DNA of 64,000 nucleotides from CAYRXM01 sp964428175 (GTDB lineage: Bacteria; Chloroflexota; Anaerolineae; JAFGEY01), in contig CAYRXM010000002.1 of assembly GCA_964428175.1 (NCBI GenBank), positions 34,844 to 98,843 of the forward strand, in the 5' to 3' direction. The translations under genes were made by a program, and so were the position numbers. The notes beneath the pieces are model-generated. The model worked only from the letters and a program-made list of their open reading frames with translations. It did no database searches and was not told where the DNA came from. Below, piece after piece: positions 9,826 through 18,227 of this stretch. How positions within the stretch are numbered: position 1 is the first letter of the stretch; each line of letters starts with the position of its first letter.

Positions 9826-11487
9826 ATGAAACAAACAGGCCGTTTATTTTCTATGCGGTTTTCCCTCCTCCTCCTTTTTTGGGTTGGGCTTGTGCTGGTC
9901 GGCTGCGCTGTGCAGCCGGCCGCACAGCCCACGGTGGAGGGTTCTGGATACAACAGCGCGCTGGCCGCCGGTTACGACGGCGCACTCGACGTGCCCACAC
10001 AGCTGGCCCTGGGCACAATCAAACTGGAAGACACCGACCAGGCCGTCGACGCCGGGCAAGCCGCCTCACTGCTGACCTTGTGGCGGTCGCTGCAAAGCGG
10101 TGCGATCACAAATGACGGCGAACGCAACGCCGTGTTCAAACAGATCGAAAAGACTATGACCGACGCGCAACTCGCGGCGATCCGCTCCATGCAGTTGACC
10201 CAGGCCGACCTCACTGCTCTGAATCCGGGCGGAGGAATGTCGCCGCAAGGAGGGACGATGCCGCAGGGGGAGACGCGCCCGCAGGGGGAGACGCGCCCGC
10301 AGGGGGAGACGCGCCCGCAGGGGGAGACGCGCCCGCAAGGGACAGGCCGTCAGGGACAGGGCGGGCAGGGTTTCGACGCCAATGCCATAGCGACCCGCCG
10401 CGCACAAATGGAAAATATGTCCGAACAGGAACGGCAGCAGATATTCGCCCAGTTCCAGGGGAGCAGCGCCGCCGCGAGCGGCAACATGGCTCTAAACCTG
10501 GTCATCGCCAGCCTGGTGCGCCTGCTGGCCGAGCGCAGCGGCCAGGCGATGGCCCTGCCGCCGGGCACGCCCATACCACCCGATGAAACGCCGGCCTCGA
10601 CAGTCGAGCCGACCCAGACGCCGACGGCAGAATCCACGCCAGAAGTCGCGCCAACCGCTACGCCGTCGCCAACGGCGACAATCGAGCCGACGACAGAGCC
10701 AACAGCCATGCCAACGGCGCTGGTCGAGCCGGCGACAGAGCCAACAACCAAGCCGGTCAGCGCGGCCCAACCCACCGTCACACCTCCAGGTCCGCCGATT
10801 GTCGCAACGGCGATTCCTGCCCTGACTCAGATCGAGGACACCGATCCTGGCCCGCCGTTCACCATTTTGATCAGCAGCAACACGGCAGAACAGGATCCGC
10901 TGGTCGAGGGGAGCAAAATCTACAGGATCACTGGCCTGGTGCGCAATGACGGCACGCAAACCTACGACGTATCGGCGATCCACGTCACCTTTTTCAACAC
11001 CGAAGGATTCCGGGGCACGTTTACGCCGGCCGTGCGCGACGGCAAGGTGGTCGGCGGGGAATGGAACTGGTATGGCGAGATGCAGGCCGATTTCTCGGCC
11101 CTGCTCCTGGCTCCGGGCGAGGTGTGGCCGTTCAGCATCGCCATCAGCGCCCAAAATATGGCCTCATTTCTGGTTCACCCCGACGCGGCGGTGGCAACAC
11201 GCGAGCCGGCGCCGGTTGAGGTGAGCGGCGTTCGAGTTGTCCAGGACAGCATCGGCTTTATCCGCTTTACCGGCACGGCCACCAACACCGGCGCGGTGAG
11301 GGCCAAAAACGTAACCGTCGCCGGCGCACTGCTCAATGCCAGCGGGCAGATCGTCAGCGTGGGATCGACACTGGTGATACAGGATGGCATCGCGCCGGGC
11401 GAATCGGTCAAGTTTGACCTGCGCATTGAAAAGCAGGCCTATGCCACTTGCCAGCTCTACGCCCAGGCCGAGCGAGACTGGGAATGA
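9826..11487 (+). CDS. Lipoprotein with tandem PQGETR repeats, Thr/Pro linker and FxLYD-like domains
   Basis: A 553-residue predicted lipoprotein (lipobox VLVGC, Cys27). The ATG at 9826 is preferred because GAGGA lies 8 bases upstream; the ATG at 9820 is too close. Order: a helical domain shared with the preceding lipoprotein, four perfect PQGETR hexapeptides flanked by variants, a Thr/Pro/Glu-rich spacer of about 80 residues, then two beta-sandwich stretches resembling FxLYD (KIYRITGLVRNDG... and FIRFTGTATNTG...). The spacer would lift the C-terminal domain off the membrane. It probably works with the efflux system upstream; function unknown. Confidence 0.8.
   Translation: MKQTGRLFSMRFSLLLLFWVGLVLVGCAVQPAAQPTVEGSGYNSALAAGYDGALDVPTQLALGTIKLEDTDQAVDAGQAASLLTLWRSLQSGAITNDGERNAVFKQIEKTMTDAQLAAIRSMQLTQADLTALNPGGGMSPQGGTMPQGETRPQGETRPQGETRPQGETRPQGTGRQGQGGQGFDANAIATRRAQMENMSEQERQQIFAQFQGSSAAASGNMALNLVIASLVRLLAERSGQAMALPPGTPIPPDETPASTVEPTQTPTAESTPEVAPTATPSPTATIEPTTEPTAMPTALVEPATEPTTKPVSAAQPTVTPPGPPIVATAIPALTQIEDTDPGPPFTILISSNTAEQDPLVEGSKIYRITGLVRNDGTQTYDVSAIHVTFFNTEGFRGTFTPAVRDGKVVGGEWNWYGEMQADFSALLLAPGEVWPFSIAISAQNMASFLVHPDAAVATREPAPVEVSGVRVVQDSIGFIRFTGTATNTGAVRAKNVTVAGALLNASGQIVSVGSTLVIQDGIAPGESVKFDLRIEKQAYATCQLYAQAERDWE
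10243..10338 (+). repeat. 18-bp in-frame tandem repeat
   Basis: Four identical 18-bp units (ccgcagggggagacgcgc) run from 10261 to 10332, preceded by a diverged unit at 10243 and followed by a partial one at 10333. They encode PQGETR hexapeptides. Identity at DNA level implies recent expansion or slippage, so copy number may vary between strains. Confidence 0.9.
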
Positions 11488-11502
11488 GTTGGGGGTAAAA
11501 CT

Positions 11503-11556
11503 CTCAGCCAACTCTAAGCCGTTTCTTGGGCTTTTTTCAGGTCGGCGTGTTATGAT
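11503..11556 (+). promoter_or_regulatory. Promoter and operator of the secreted repeat-protein gene
   Basis: Hexamers CTCAGC (11503-11508), CTAAGC (11514-11519) and CTTGGG (11525-11530) are phased at 11 bp. They run into a -35 TTGGGC (11526-11531), a 19-bp spacer and a -10 TATGAT (11551-11556). The layout is base-for-base parallel to the efflux-operon promoter at 4985-5038. Confidence 0.7.
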
Positions 11557-11586
11557 AGCATCAAAATCACTGCTCACCCCTACACC

Positions 11587-11615
11587 CCTTGCGAAGGTTT
11601 AGAACCTTCGCAAGG
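11587..11615. repeat. Perfect palindrome in the leader of the gene at 11719
   Basis: CCTTGCGAAGGTT, a 3-base loop TAG, and the exact complement form a 13-bp hairpin between the promoter and the coding sequence. No T-run follows, so it is either an attenuator-like leader structure or a dispersed palindromic repeat. Confidence 0.6.
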
Positions 11616-11718
11616 GCAGGCGAAAAATGCCCAGGAAAGGAGTGCGTATATGTAAGGTTGACCCAGATGTCACATTGACAGACCGGATTCGAATTGAGAA
11701 CTGGAGAAAGGAAACTGG

Positions 11719-12489
11719 ATGATCAAAACAAAACAACACAAATGGATCGCAATGGTCAGTGCGCTGACTCTGGCCCTTTTGATAGGCGGCGTTTCCCTCC
11801 TGATCAACACATCCACCGCCAGCGCCGCCGAGATGACAATAGATGACCTTAAAACCATCACTCAGGCTTCAACCGGGCCAGGCCTGCTCGGTGATGGCTA
11901 CCTGGCTCACGGCGGCGGCGGGCGCTGGGGTTTGAAGGGCAGCAGCATCGACTACAAGCAACTGCTCGCCACTGCGCTGGGCATCAGCGTCGAAAAACTT
12001 GAGGCTGCCTACGAGACGGCGCGCACTGCCGCCATCGAGCAGGCCGTCACCGAGGGTCTGATCACCCGCGAGCAGGCCGACAAGATGCTGGCACAAGACA
12101 GCTTGGGTCACAAGGGCTGGTTTTCTCTGGGCTTCCGTCGCGGGCACAAGGGCATCGCAAATGACACCATTGATGAAAACGCCCTGCTCGCCGGCGCGCT
12201 GGGCATCAGTGTCGATGAACTGCAAGCCGCGCGAGAAACGGCCAAGCGGGCCGCCATCGCCCAGGCCGTCGCCCAGGGGATCATCACCCAGGAACAGGCC
12301 GACAATATGCAAAACGGGCGCGGAACGCAGCCCGATATGCCAATGAAACCCGACCGCCGCGATAAATTCCCCGGTCGCGGCGAATCGGGTGACAAACGGC
12401 CCGCTTGCCCCGGCACAGATGAGGACAACAAATCGGGGACACATTTTCGCCGCTCCGGGCGTGTCGTTCAAGGAGAGAACGACCTCTAA
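11719..12489 (+). CDS. Secreted protein with two helical repeats
   Basis: A 256-residue protein with a signal peptide (hydrophobic about residues 10-30, cleavage after ASA). Two copies of a roughly 45-residue helical repeat lie at about 79-124 and 153-197. Both share the pattern LL-ALGIS-(V)-L-AA-ETA-AAI-QAV-G-IT-EQAD-M. A charged tail (DRRDKFPGRGES...) follows. Such repeats occur in small secreted proteins of Gram-positive and Chloroflexi bacteria; their role is not known to me. Its promoter matches that of the efflux operon, so it is probably induced by the same two-component system. SD: GAGAAAGGAAA. Confidence 0.8.
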   Translation: MIKTKQHKWIAMVSALTLALLIGGVSLLINTSTASAAEMTIDDLKTITQASTGPGLLGDGYLAHGGGGRWGLKGSSIDYKQLLATALGISVEKLEAAYETARTAAIEQAVTEGLITREQADKMLAQDSLGHKGWFSLGFRRGHKGIANDTIDENALLAGALGISVDELQAARETAKRAAIAQAVAQGIITQEQADNMQNGRGTQPDMPMKPDRRDKFPGRGESGDKRPACPGTDEDNKSGTHFRRSGRVVQGENDL

Positions 12490-12549
12490 TTCGCAACCCA
12501 TAAATAACCCATCAGTCCAAGCGGACTGACGGGCCAGACCTTCCCTCTT

Positions 12550-12591
12550 GGCGATCTCGTGCGGGCACCTGCCGCCGAGATCGCCTCTTTT
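12550..12591. terminator. Bidirectional terminator between convergent genes
   Basis: Stem GGCGATCTCG (12550-12559) pairs with CGAGATCGCC (12576-12585), followed by TCTTTT on the plus strand. It sits between the ends of the gene at 11719 and the convergent lipoprotein gene. A smaller hairpin (TCAGTCC-AAGC-GGACTGA) lies just before it. Confidence 0.65.
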
Positions 12592-13981
12592 ACTCAACCC
12601 CATCCACAATCCACGTCGTGCCGGTACAGTCGCCGGGCAGTTCGTCGAGCAGCTGCCGGTAAATCGGCGATTCCATCGTCTGCGGAATCGCCCGCACGCA
12701 CAGCCGCACCTCATCGCCCAGTTGCACCGCCGCCTGTCCCGCCCCATCCAGGATGGTCGCCGTGTCGCCCTCGACGTGCAGCGACCAGTCCGCAGGCCAG
12801 AGAAGCATAACACTGCCTGGCCCCCACTCGGTCTGCAAATGGATGCAGCGACGATAGTCATAGGCGACGAGCTTGCCGGCGATGGATTGGGCCTCCGTTA
12901 CCTGCTCGTCGAGCGCCGGTTTGACGTGCAGAAACAAAAGCGTGCGTGTGGTGGTCGAGATCACATCCAATGAAAAGAGGCTGGAATCGTGTCGCAGGCT
13001 GGGGCGCACCTCGTGGCCGACCACAAAATATGCGCCCCGGCAGGCGGTCGGGATTTGTTGCAGCACCCATTCGTCGGTCACTGCGACCTGGCCGCCGCTC
13101 ATGCTCACCTCTTCGCCCACGCGCGCAGCCACCTGTCCCTCCCCGTCGATCACCAGCACCTGCTCCCCCTCGACGCGCAGGGTGTACTCGGGCGGCCAGA
13201 TGGGCAGCAAGGATTCGCCTCCATACAGCGGCGCTACACGCAGGCAGCCGCCGTCCGCATCCAAAACCAGCGTGCCGACCAGTTCGGCCAGCATGCTCGT
13301 CCGCATCCCCTCGACCGGTTTCTGGCGCGGAAAGGCGATGCCGGGCACGGGCGGGGTGAGCAGCAAATCCTTGTCCCGGGCCGTCGAGCCGCCCTCAACC
13401 ACGACCAGTTCGACACCCGCCGGAAGCTGCGCGCCCACGCGGCTCAACTCGCCCTCGAACCAGGCCCGCTCGGAAACCGGCACCTCGACCCGGTTGTTTT
13501 TCACGTCGAGCAAGACGTTCACGCCAAAATCCAGTTTTTCGAGTTCGCGCAGCGCCTGCGCCTGGATGGATTGCAGCTCGGCCAGCGTATAGCGCACCTG
13601 GCGCACCTCGACCAGGTGCGCAAAGGATTTGCCTTCGAGATAGGAGCGGAGCGTCTTTTCACCGTCGCGGGTAAAACAAACGACGATGCGATAGGCCGGT
13701 TCGTGTTCGATCCACAGCCCGCCAAAGGTATCCGCCTCGTTCGTCTCCAATGCGCTGCCCAATTCGCCGATTCCATCTTGATACTGCATGCGCTGCAGCG
13801 CTTCTTCCTCACTGACGCCAAACAGCCGTGCGTATTCCTGCGCGTCGCGGCGCAGCGCCTCGCCCGGTGTCGGCGATGCACCGGACTGCGGTGCGGGCCG
13901 GGGACCGCCGCAAGCCACGAGCAAGGCCGCCAGGAAGCACAGCCAGCCCAAATGTGTGTACAACCGCCTCTCGTAACCCAT
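12590..13981 (-). CDS. Hypothetical lipoprotein
   Basis: A 463-residue predicted lipoprotein; signal peptide with lipobox ending LLVACGG. The ATG at 13981 is chosen because GAGGAG lies 9 bases before it and the signal peptide starts there. The middle part contains a region repeated within the protein: LLPIWPPEYTLRVEGEQVLVIDGEGQVAARVGEEV resembles VMLLWPADWSLHVEGDTATILDGAGQAAVQLGDEV about 130 residues later. It is therefore an internal duplication of a small beta domain. No catalytic motif is visible and I do not know a function. Confidence 0.75.
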   Translation of the reverse strand: MGYERRLYTHLGWLCFLAALLVACGGPRPAPQSGASPTPGEALRRDAQEYARLFGVSEEEALQRMQYQDGIGELGSALETNEADTFGGLWIEHEPAYRIVVCFTRDGEKTLRSYLEGKSFAHLVEVRQVRYTLAELQSIQAQALRELEKLDFGVNVLLDVKNNRVEVPVSERAWFEGELSRVGAQLPAGVELVVVEGGSTARDKDLLLTPPVPGIAFPRQKPVEGMRTSMLAELVGTLVLDADGGCLRVAPLYGGESLLPIWPPEYTLRVEGEQVLVIDGEGQVAARVGEEVSMSGGQVAVTDEWVLQQIPTACRGAYFVVGHEVRPSLRHDSSLFSLDVISTTTRTLLFLHVKPALDEQVTEAQSIAGKLVAYDYRRCIHLQTEWGPGSVMLLWPADWSLHVEGDTATILDGAGQAAVQLGDEVRLCVRAIPQTMESPIYRQLLDELPGDCTGTTWIVDGVE

Positions 13982-14084
13982 GATCGCTTTCTCCTCTCTG
14001 GATACAGATTTGATTCGTCTCAACCTTTATCCCATTACATGCCAGTCAAATGAAAAATGTTCGCCGGTCCGTACCCAAAAACAT

Positions 14085-14113
14085 TTGACAACACCCGCCA
14101 GTCATAGTAGAAT
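14085..14113 (+). promoter_or_regulatory. Sigma70-type promoter of the Fur-family gene
   Basis: -35 TTGACA (14085-14090), 17-bp spacer, -10 TAGAAT (14108-14113): near-consensus, upstream of the regulator gene at 14153. Confidence 0.75.
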
Positions 14114-14126
14114 ATACCCAATCTTT

Positions 14127-14143
14127 TTGAAAAAAATTTTCAA
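14127..14143. promoter_or_regulatory. Candidate Zur/Fur operator
   Basis: A perfect AT-rich inverted repeat TTGAAAA-AAA-TTTTCAA lies just downstream of the promoter start and 9 bases before the ATG. Its position would allow a Fur-family protein to block its own transcription. Confidence 0.5.
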
Positions 14144-14152
14144 TTGGTAGCT

Positions 14153-14581
14153 ATGGAAACAAATTCAGAGATAGCCCAGGCGCTTCGCCAGGCGGGATAC
14201 CGGCTCACCCAACCGCGGCTGGCCGTTTTGCAGGTGCTGCAAGAAAACGACGAGGGCCTCAACCCGGAAGAAATATACCGGCAAGGCAAGATGCTTTGCG
14301 CATCGCTGGGGTTGGTGACGGTCTATCGCACGCTAGACCTGCTGGCCGAGTTGGGGCTGGCGCGGCGCGTACACAGCGCTGCGCGCTGTCACAGCTATGC
14401 CAGCGGCGGTGCAGACCAACACTATGTGATCTGCCAGGCGTGTCACCGCGTGGTCGAATTTCCCTGCGCGGGGTTGGACGCACTGATCGAGAGCGTCCGC
14501 CAGCAGACGGGGTATGCGATCACCGATCACCTGCTCGAATTAAGCGGCCTGTGCCCGGATTGCCAGAGCGGCAAGGATTGA
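14153..14581 (+). CDS. zur: Fur-family metal regulator, probably Zur
   Basis: A 142-residue Fur-family repressor with an N-terminal winged helix (VTVYRTLDLLAELGLA) and a dimerisation domain. It has the two structural-zinc CxxC pairs C94/C97 and C134/C137. Cys79 falls where Zur proteins have a sensing-site cysteine (Streptomyces Zur Cys79), favouring zinc over iron; H80 and H90 may complete the site. The ATG at 14153 is used rather than TTG at 14144. It is followed by znuA, znuC and znuB, so it most likely represses zinc uptake when zinc is plentiful. Confidence 0.85.
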   Translation: METNSEIAQALRQAGYRLTQPRLAVLQVLQENDEGLNPEEIYRQGKMLCASLGLVTVYRTLDLLAELGLARRVHSAARCHSYASGGADQHYVICQACHRVVEFPCAGLDALIESVRQQTGYAITDHLLELSGLCPDCQSGKD

Positions 14582-14629
14582 ATCGGGGCGCGCAAGAGAC
14601 GGATCTAGATTTCTAAATCGGAGCAGACG

Positions 14630-15544
14630 ATGAAAAACGGATTTTCTCAAATGCTGATTTGGGGGCTGGTGGCTGCACTTTTGATCGGCCTGGCCGCGGG
14701 CTGTAGCAAAACGTCCGCCCCGGCTCAAGATGGCCGGCTCGATGTGGTGGTGAGCATTACGCCGCAAAAGTATTTCGTCGAGCGCATTGGCGGCGAACAC
14801 GTCAACGTTAGTGTGATGGTGGAACCGGGGGCTGACGTGCATACGTTTGAGCCAAAACCGGAACAGATGCGCGTGGTGAGCCGGGCGGCGGCCTATTTCA
14901 GCATCGGCGTCGAGTTTGAGCATGTCTGGCTGGCCAAGATCGTCCAGGCCAACCCAGACATGCGCGTGGTCGATACCATCGCCGGCATCCAGCGCATGCC
15001 GATGACGGCGCACCATCACCACGAGCAGGAAGACGAGGAGGAACACGAGGAGGGCGCGCTCGATCCCCACGTTTGGCTGTCACCGGAGCTGGTCAAGGTG
15101 CAGGCGCAGGCGATCTATGCGGCGTTGGTCGAGCTCGATCCGGCGCACGCGGTGGTCTACAAGGCTAACCTGGATGCGTTTGTGGCTGACATTGATGGAC
15201 TGGAAGCCGAGATCAGGGCGACGCTGTCGGGCCTGAAAAGCGCCAAATTTATGGTCTTTCACCCGGCGTGGGGCTATTTTGCCCGCGATTTCGGCCTGGA
15301 GCAAATCCCGGTCGAGGTGGGCGGGCAGGAGCCGAGCGCGCAAGAACTGGCCGGGTTGATCCGAGAAGCGCAAGAGGAAGGCATCCGGGTTGTGTTTGCG
15401 CAGCCCGAGTTCAGCAGCAAGGCGGCGGAAACCATCGCCAAAGAGATCGGCGGTGAGGTGCTGTTGATCAGCCCGCTGCCGGTGGACTGGCTGGAGGATA
15501 TGCGCCGGGTCGCGCAGACCCTGGCCGAGGTATTGAACCAATAA
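14630..15544 (+). CDS. znuA: Zinc ABC transporter substrate-binding lipoprotein
   Basis: A 304-residue cluster A-I metal-binding lipoprotein (lipobox GLAAGC, Cys25). Metal ligands fit H71 (DVHTFEP), H147 (DPHVWLSP), H211 (FHPAWGY) and an acidic residue near E260. A loop at about 128-140 is rich in His and acidic residues (HHHH...EEEHEE), which is typical of zinc-specific ZnuA/AdcA rather than manganese binders. It lies 48 bases after the Fur-family gene. The ATPase and permease genes follow only after a MITE insertion, which may weaken co-transcription. Confidence 0.9.
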   Translation: MKNGFSQMLIWGLVAALLIGLAAGCSKTSAPAQDGRLDVVVSITPQKYFVERIGGEHVNVSVMVEPGADVHTFEPKPEQMRVVSRAAAYFSIGVEFEHVWLAKIVQANPDMRVVDTIAGIQRMPMTAHHHHEQEDEEEHEEGALDPHVWLSPELVKVQAQAIYAALVELDPAHAVVYKANLDAFVADIDGLEAEIRATLSGLKSAKFMVFHPAWGYFARDFGLEQIPVEVGGQEPSAQELAGLIREAQEEGIRVVFAQPEFSSKAAETIAKEIGGEVLLISPLPVDWLEDMRRVAQTLAEVLNQ

Positions 15545-15565
15545 ACCTTTTCAATAACTGGAGAA

Positions 15566-15598
15566 AGGAAACCAGGTTTTTGTCAAAACCTGGTTTCT
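15566..15598. terminator. Dispersed palindrome acting as likely terminator after znuA
   Basis: GAAACCAGGTTTT-TGTC-AAAACCTGGTTTC forms a 13-bp stem directly after the stop of znuA. A close relative (GAAACTGGGTTTTTGAC...) lies at 45550-45580 between guaA and comEA. Confidence 0.55.
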
Positions 15599-15609
15599 TC
15601 CCAATATGT

Positions 15610-15792
15610 GGTAGCACCACACTAAACCGTGGTTGGCCAGGTAGCAGCCATCATGCCCGCTGTCATTCCCGTGAAAACGGGAAAAGCGGGCATCCAGAAC
15701 GGCTTTTGGATTCCCGCTTGCGCGGGACTGACAGTTTTTATGCGGCCCGACCGGCGCTGATTTGACACTCCACGGTCAAGTGTAGTCTTACC
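15610..15792. mobile_element. 183-bp MITE, copy A, between znuA and znuC
   Basis: A 183-bp non-coding element bounded by imperfect inverted repeats of about 23 bp (GGTAGCACCACACT... and complement GGTAAGACTACACT...). It is flanked by an exact 8-bp direct repeat CAATATGT (15602-15609 and 15793-15800), a target-site duplication. The interior contains two ATTCCCG...CGGGAAT palindromes of the widespread type. An inverted copy of the same length is at 20385-20567. Confidence 0.9.
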
Positions 15793-15810
15793 CAATATGT
15801 GAGGTGAGCG

Positions 15811-16608
15811 GTGAACGATGAAATGGCGCACCGTGAGGTGATTTCGATCCGTGGCCTGTGGGCGGGGTATGAGCGCGAGCAGGTGCTGGAAGACATCAAC
15901 CTTTCGGTGTACGAAGGGGATTTTATCGGCCTGATCGGCCCGAACGGCGGCGGCAAGACGACGCTGCTCAAGGTGCTGCTGGGGCTGCTGCCGCCCACGC
16001 GGGGCGAGGTGCGGATCATGGGTCACCCGGTGCGCGAAGGTCGGCGTATGATCGGCTATGTGCCGCAGGTGGTCGATTTCGACCGCGAATTCCCGATCAG
16101 TGTGTGGGATGTGGCGCGCATGGGCCGTCTGGGCAAGCGCCGCCTGCTGCAGCGCTATACCGCTGAGGACGATGCCATCGTGGCCGAGGCGCTGCACCAG
16201 GTCGAGTTGCACGACCTGCGCCGGCGTCCGATCGGCGAGCTGTCGGGCGGGCAGCGCCAGCGGGCCTACATCGCCCGCGCGCTGGCGACGCAGCCAGCGA
16301 TTCTGCTGCTGGACGAGCCGACGTCGAGCGTGGACCCGCAGGTAAGCAGCGGCATCTTTGAACTGCTGCGCCGTTTGAACGAGCGGGTGACGATCCTGCT
16401 GGTCTCGCACGATATGAGCGCGATATCTTCGTATGTCAAGACAGTCGGGTGTCTGAATCACCGCCTGTTTTACCACGGTGGGCAAGAGATCACCGCCGAG
16501 ATGCTCGAACTGGCCTACCAATGTCCGATCGATCTGATCGCGCATGGGGTGCCGCACCGGGTTTTCTCGATGCACAGCCACGATGAGCACCAGGAGGATG
16601 GACGATGA
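15811..16608 (+). CDS. znuC: Zinc ABC transporter ATPase
   Basis: A 265-residue ABC ATPase: Walker A GPNGGGKTT (43-51), signature LSGGQRQR, Walker B ILLLDEPTSSVD, H-loop VSHD. The GTG at 15811 is preceded by GAGGTGA immediately downstream of the MITE's duplicated target; an ATG at 15823 is the alternative. It overlaps the permease gene by 4 bases (ATGA). With znuA and znuB it forms a zinc importer; homology alone would also allow manganese or iron. Confidence 0.9.
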   Translation: MNDEMAHREVISIRGLWAGYEREQVLEDINLSVYEGDFIGLIGPNGGGKTTLLKVLLGLLPPTRGEVRIMGHPVREGRRMIGYVPQVVDFDREFPISVWDVARMGRLGKRRLLQRYTAEDDAIVAEALHQVELHDLRRRPIGELSGGQRQRAYIARALATQPAILLLDEPTSSVDPQVSSGIFELLRRLNERVTILLVSHDMSAISSYVKTVGCLNHRLFYHGGQEITAEMLELAYQCPIDLIAHGVPHRVFSMHSHDEHQEDGR

Positions 16609-17507
16609 TCCAGTCACTACTGGAAGCGCTTCAGTTTTCGTTCATGCGCAACGCCCTGGCGGCAGGAGTGCTGGTCAGCGTGGCCTGCGGCGTCATCGGC
16701 ACGTTTGTGGTGATCAAGCGCATCGTGTTCATCAGCGGCGGCATCGCCCACGCCGCCTATGGCGGGATCGGGCTGGGATATTTTGCCCGCTATTCGCTGC
16801 TGCCGCTTTTGTTGGCCGGGAGCGCGGTAACCAGCGATCAACGGCCGGGATGGTGGCCGCTGCTGGGGGCGGTTTTGTTCAGTTTGCTGGCGGCGGTGAT
16901 CATGGGGCTGATCCAGCGCCGCACGCGCCAGCGCGCCGACACGGTGATCGGCGTGCTGTGGGCGATCGGGATGGCGGTGGGCGTGGTGTTTGTCGATCTG
17001 AGCAAGGGCTACAAGGCCGATCTGATGAGCTATCTCTTTGGCAGCATTCTGGCCGTGGAGCGGGGCGAACTGCTGATCATTTTGGGGCTGGACGTGGTGA
17101 TCGTGATCCTGGTCACATTGTTTTACAAGGAACTGCTGGCGATATCGTTTGACGAGACCTTTGCCACGGTGGAAAACGTGCCGGTGGATGCGATTTACAT
17201 CGTCTTGCTGTGCCTGATCGCGCTGACGGTGGTGATGATGATGCGCGTGGTGGGCCTGATCATGGTCATCGCCATGCTGACCATACCGGCGGCGATTGCC
17301 GGGCGTTTCGTCAAGGATATGAAGCAGATGATGGTCGGTTCGATTGTGCTGGGCATGCTCTTTACCGTGATCGGGCTGTGGCTGTCGTATGCCTGGAACC
17401 TGACTTCGGGGGCGAGCATCATTCTCGTCGCCGGGCTGGCTTATTTGATCAGCCTGGCCCTGCCGCCGCTGTGGCGACGCCGTCACCGGGCAAGGGCGCG
17501 AACCTGA
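16605..17507 (+). CDS. znuB: Zinc ABC transporter permease
   Basis: A 300-residue ABC-3-family integral membrane protein with about 8 TM helices. It includes the conserved GGIAHAAYGGIGLG stretch near residues 45-60 and AMLTIPAAIAGRF in the cytoplasmic coupling region. It is translationally coupled to the ATPase gene. It carries the metal ion across the membrane from the ZnuA lipoprotein. Confidence 0.92.
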   Translation: MIQSLLEALQFSFMRNALAAGVLVSVACGVIGTFVVIKRIVFISGGIAHAAYGGIGLGYFARYSLLPLLLAGSAVTSDQRPGWWPLLGAVLFSLLAAVIMGLIQRRTRQRADTVIGVLWAIGMAVGVVFVDLSKGYKADLMSYLFGSILAVERGELLIILGLDVVIVILVTLFYKELLAISFDETFATVENVPVDAIYIVLLCLIALTVVMMMRVVGLIMVIAMLTIPAAIAGRFVKDMKQMMVGSIVLGMLFTVIGLWLSYAWNLTSGASIILVAGLAYLISLALPPLWRRRHRARART

Positions 17508-17574
17508 TCCTTGACTGGACAGGTTGCCATTTTCTATCTCGGTGGTTTCTGCCTGGTGACCCTTATCCGCGATT

Positions 17575-18195
17575 TTATTGATCGCTTGGTGTAGGTGTAG
17601 AGAGTTCCAGATACAAGGTCATCCGTTCATCGATGGCCTTGACGATGTATTCTATCTGCTCAATGTTTGTTGGCGACACTTCTCCTGGGGACATCGCTAC
17701 CCCAAAGACGACAATGTATTCCTCGTACTGGGCGGCCCACTCGCAGGCCAAGCCCGCGTTTCCCGCCATATTGTGGCAGCCAAAGTGCGACTGCTCGGCC
17801 ACGGGACTCTGGTATGTCCACTCGTTCACCTGATCAAGGATTCTTGTGTGCGCCAAGCACTTGACCTTGAACGTTCGTTGAGCGATGTCTTGACTCAGAT
17901 AGCGGTACACAGAATGTGTGCCACCCCGCATCGACTGAGACTCATTGGTCACTGAGAACCGAATTGCAGCGCTCTCGTCGGTACACAAGTCATCTCCCGC
18001 CGGGAACGTAGGATCAGCCAGCTCCCAGCCGGATGGCATGATATCCGAGTCAATCAGCAAATCCTCCGGTGTGAAGGAACGCTTGGGGGGACGCGGCCGC
18101 CCAAAACTGCACCCGTATGCCGTCAGAATCATCGCCACAGCCGTCGCGATGATCACGGTCTTTCGAGCGACTCGTTCATTCTGTCTTGTGCACAT
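17575..18195 (-). CDS. Hypothetical lipoprotein
   Basis: A 206-residue predicted lipoprotein (lipobox LTAYGC, Cys29) with five further cysteines in the mature part, probably forming disulfides outside the cell. It starts with a highly charged N-region. No recognised domain is present. It stands alone between znuB (convergent, 67 bases away) and the UroD-like gene (32 bases upstream). Confidence 0.7.
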   Translation of the reverse strand: MCTRQNERVARKTVIIATAVAMILTAYGCSFGRPRPPKRSFTPEDLLIDSDIMPSGWELADPTFPAGDDLCTDESAAIRFSVTNESQSMRGGTHSVYRYLSQDIAQRTFKVKCLAHTRILDQVNEWTYQSPVAEQSHFGCHNMAGNAGLACEWAAQYEEYIVVFGVAMSPGEVSPTNIEQIEYIVKAIDERMTLYLELSTPTPSDQ

Positions 18196-18227
18196 CGTTC
18201 ATCTCTTCAGCCGTCGGCAGTCGGCGG

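Noticed and set aside
10261..10332. CRISPR-like array
   Set aside because: Repeats are contiguous 18-bp units without spacers and are in frame within a coding sequence.
15640..15780. Short open frames inside the MITE copies (peptides like PVKTGKAGIQ)
   Set aside because: These are translations of the widespread ATTCCCG palindromes, not genes.
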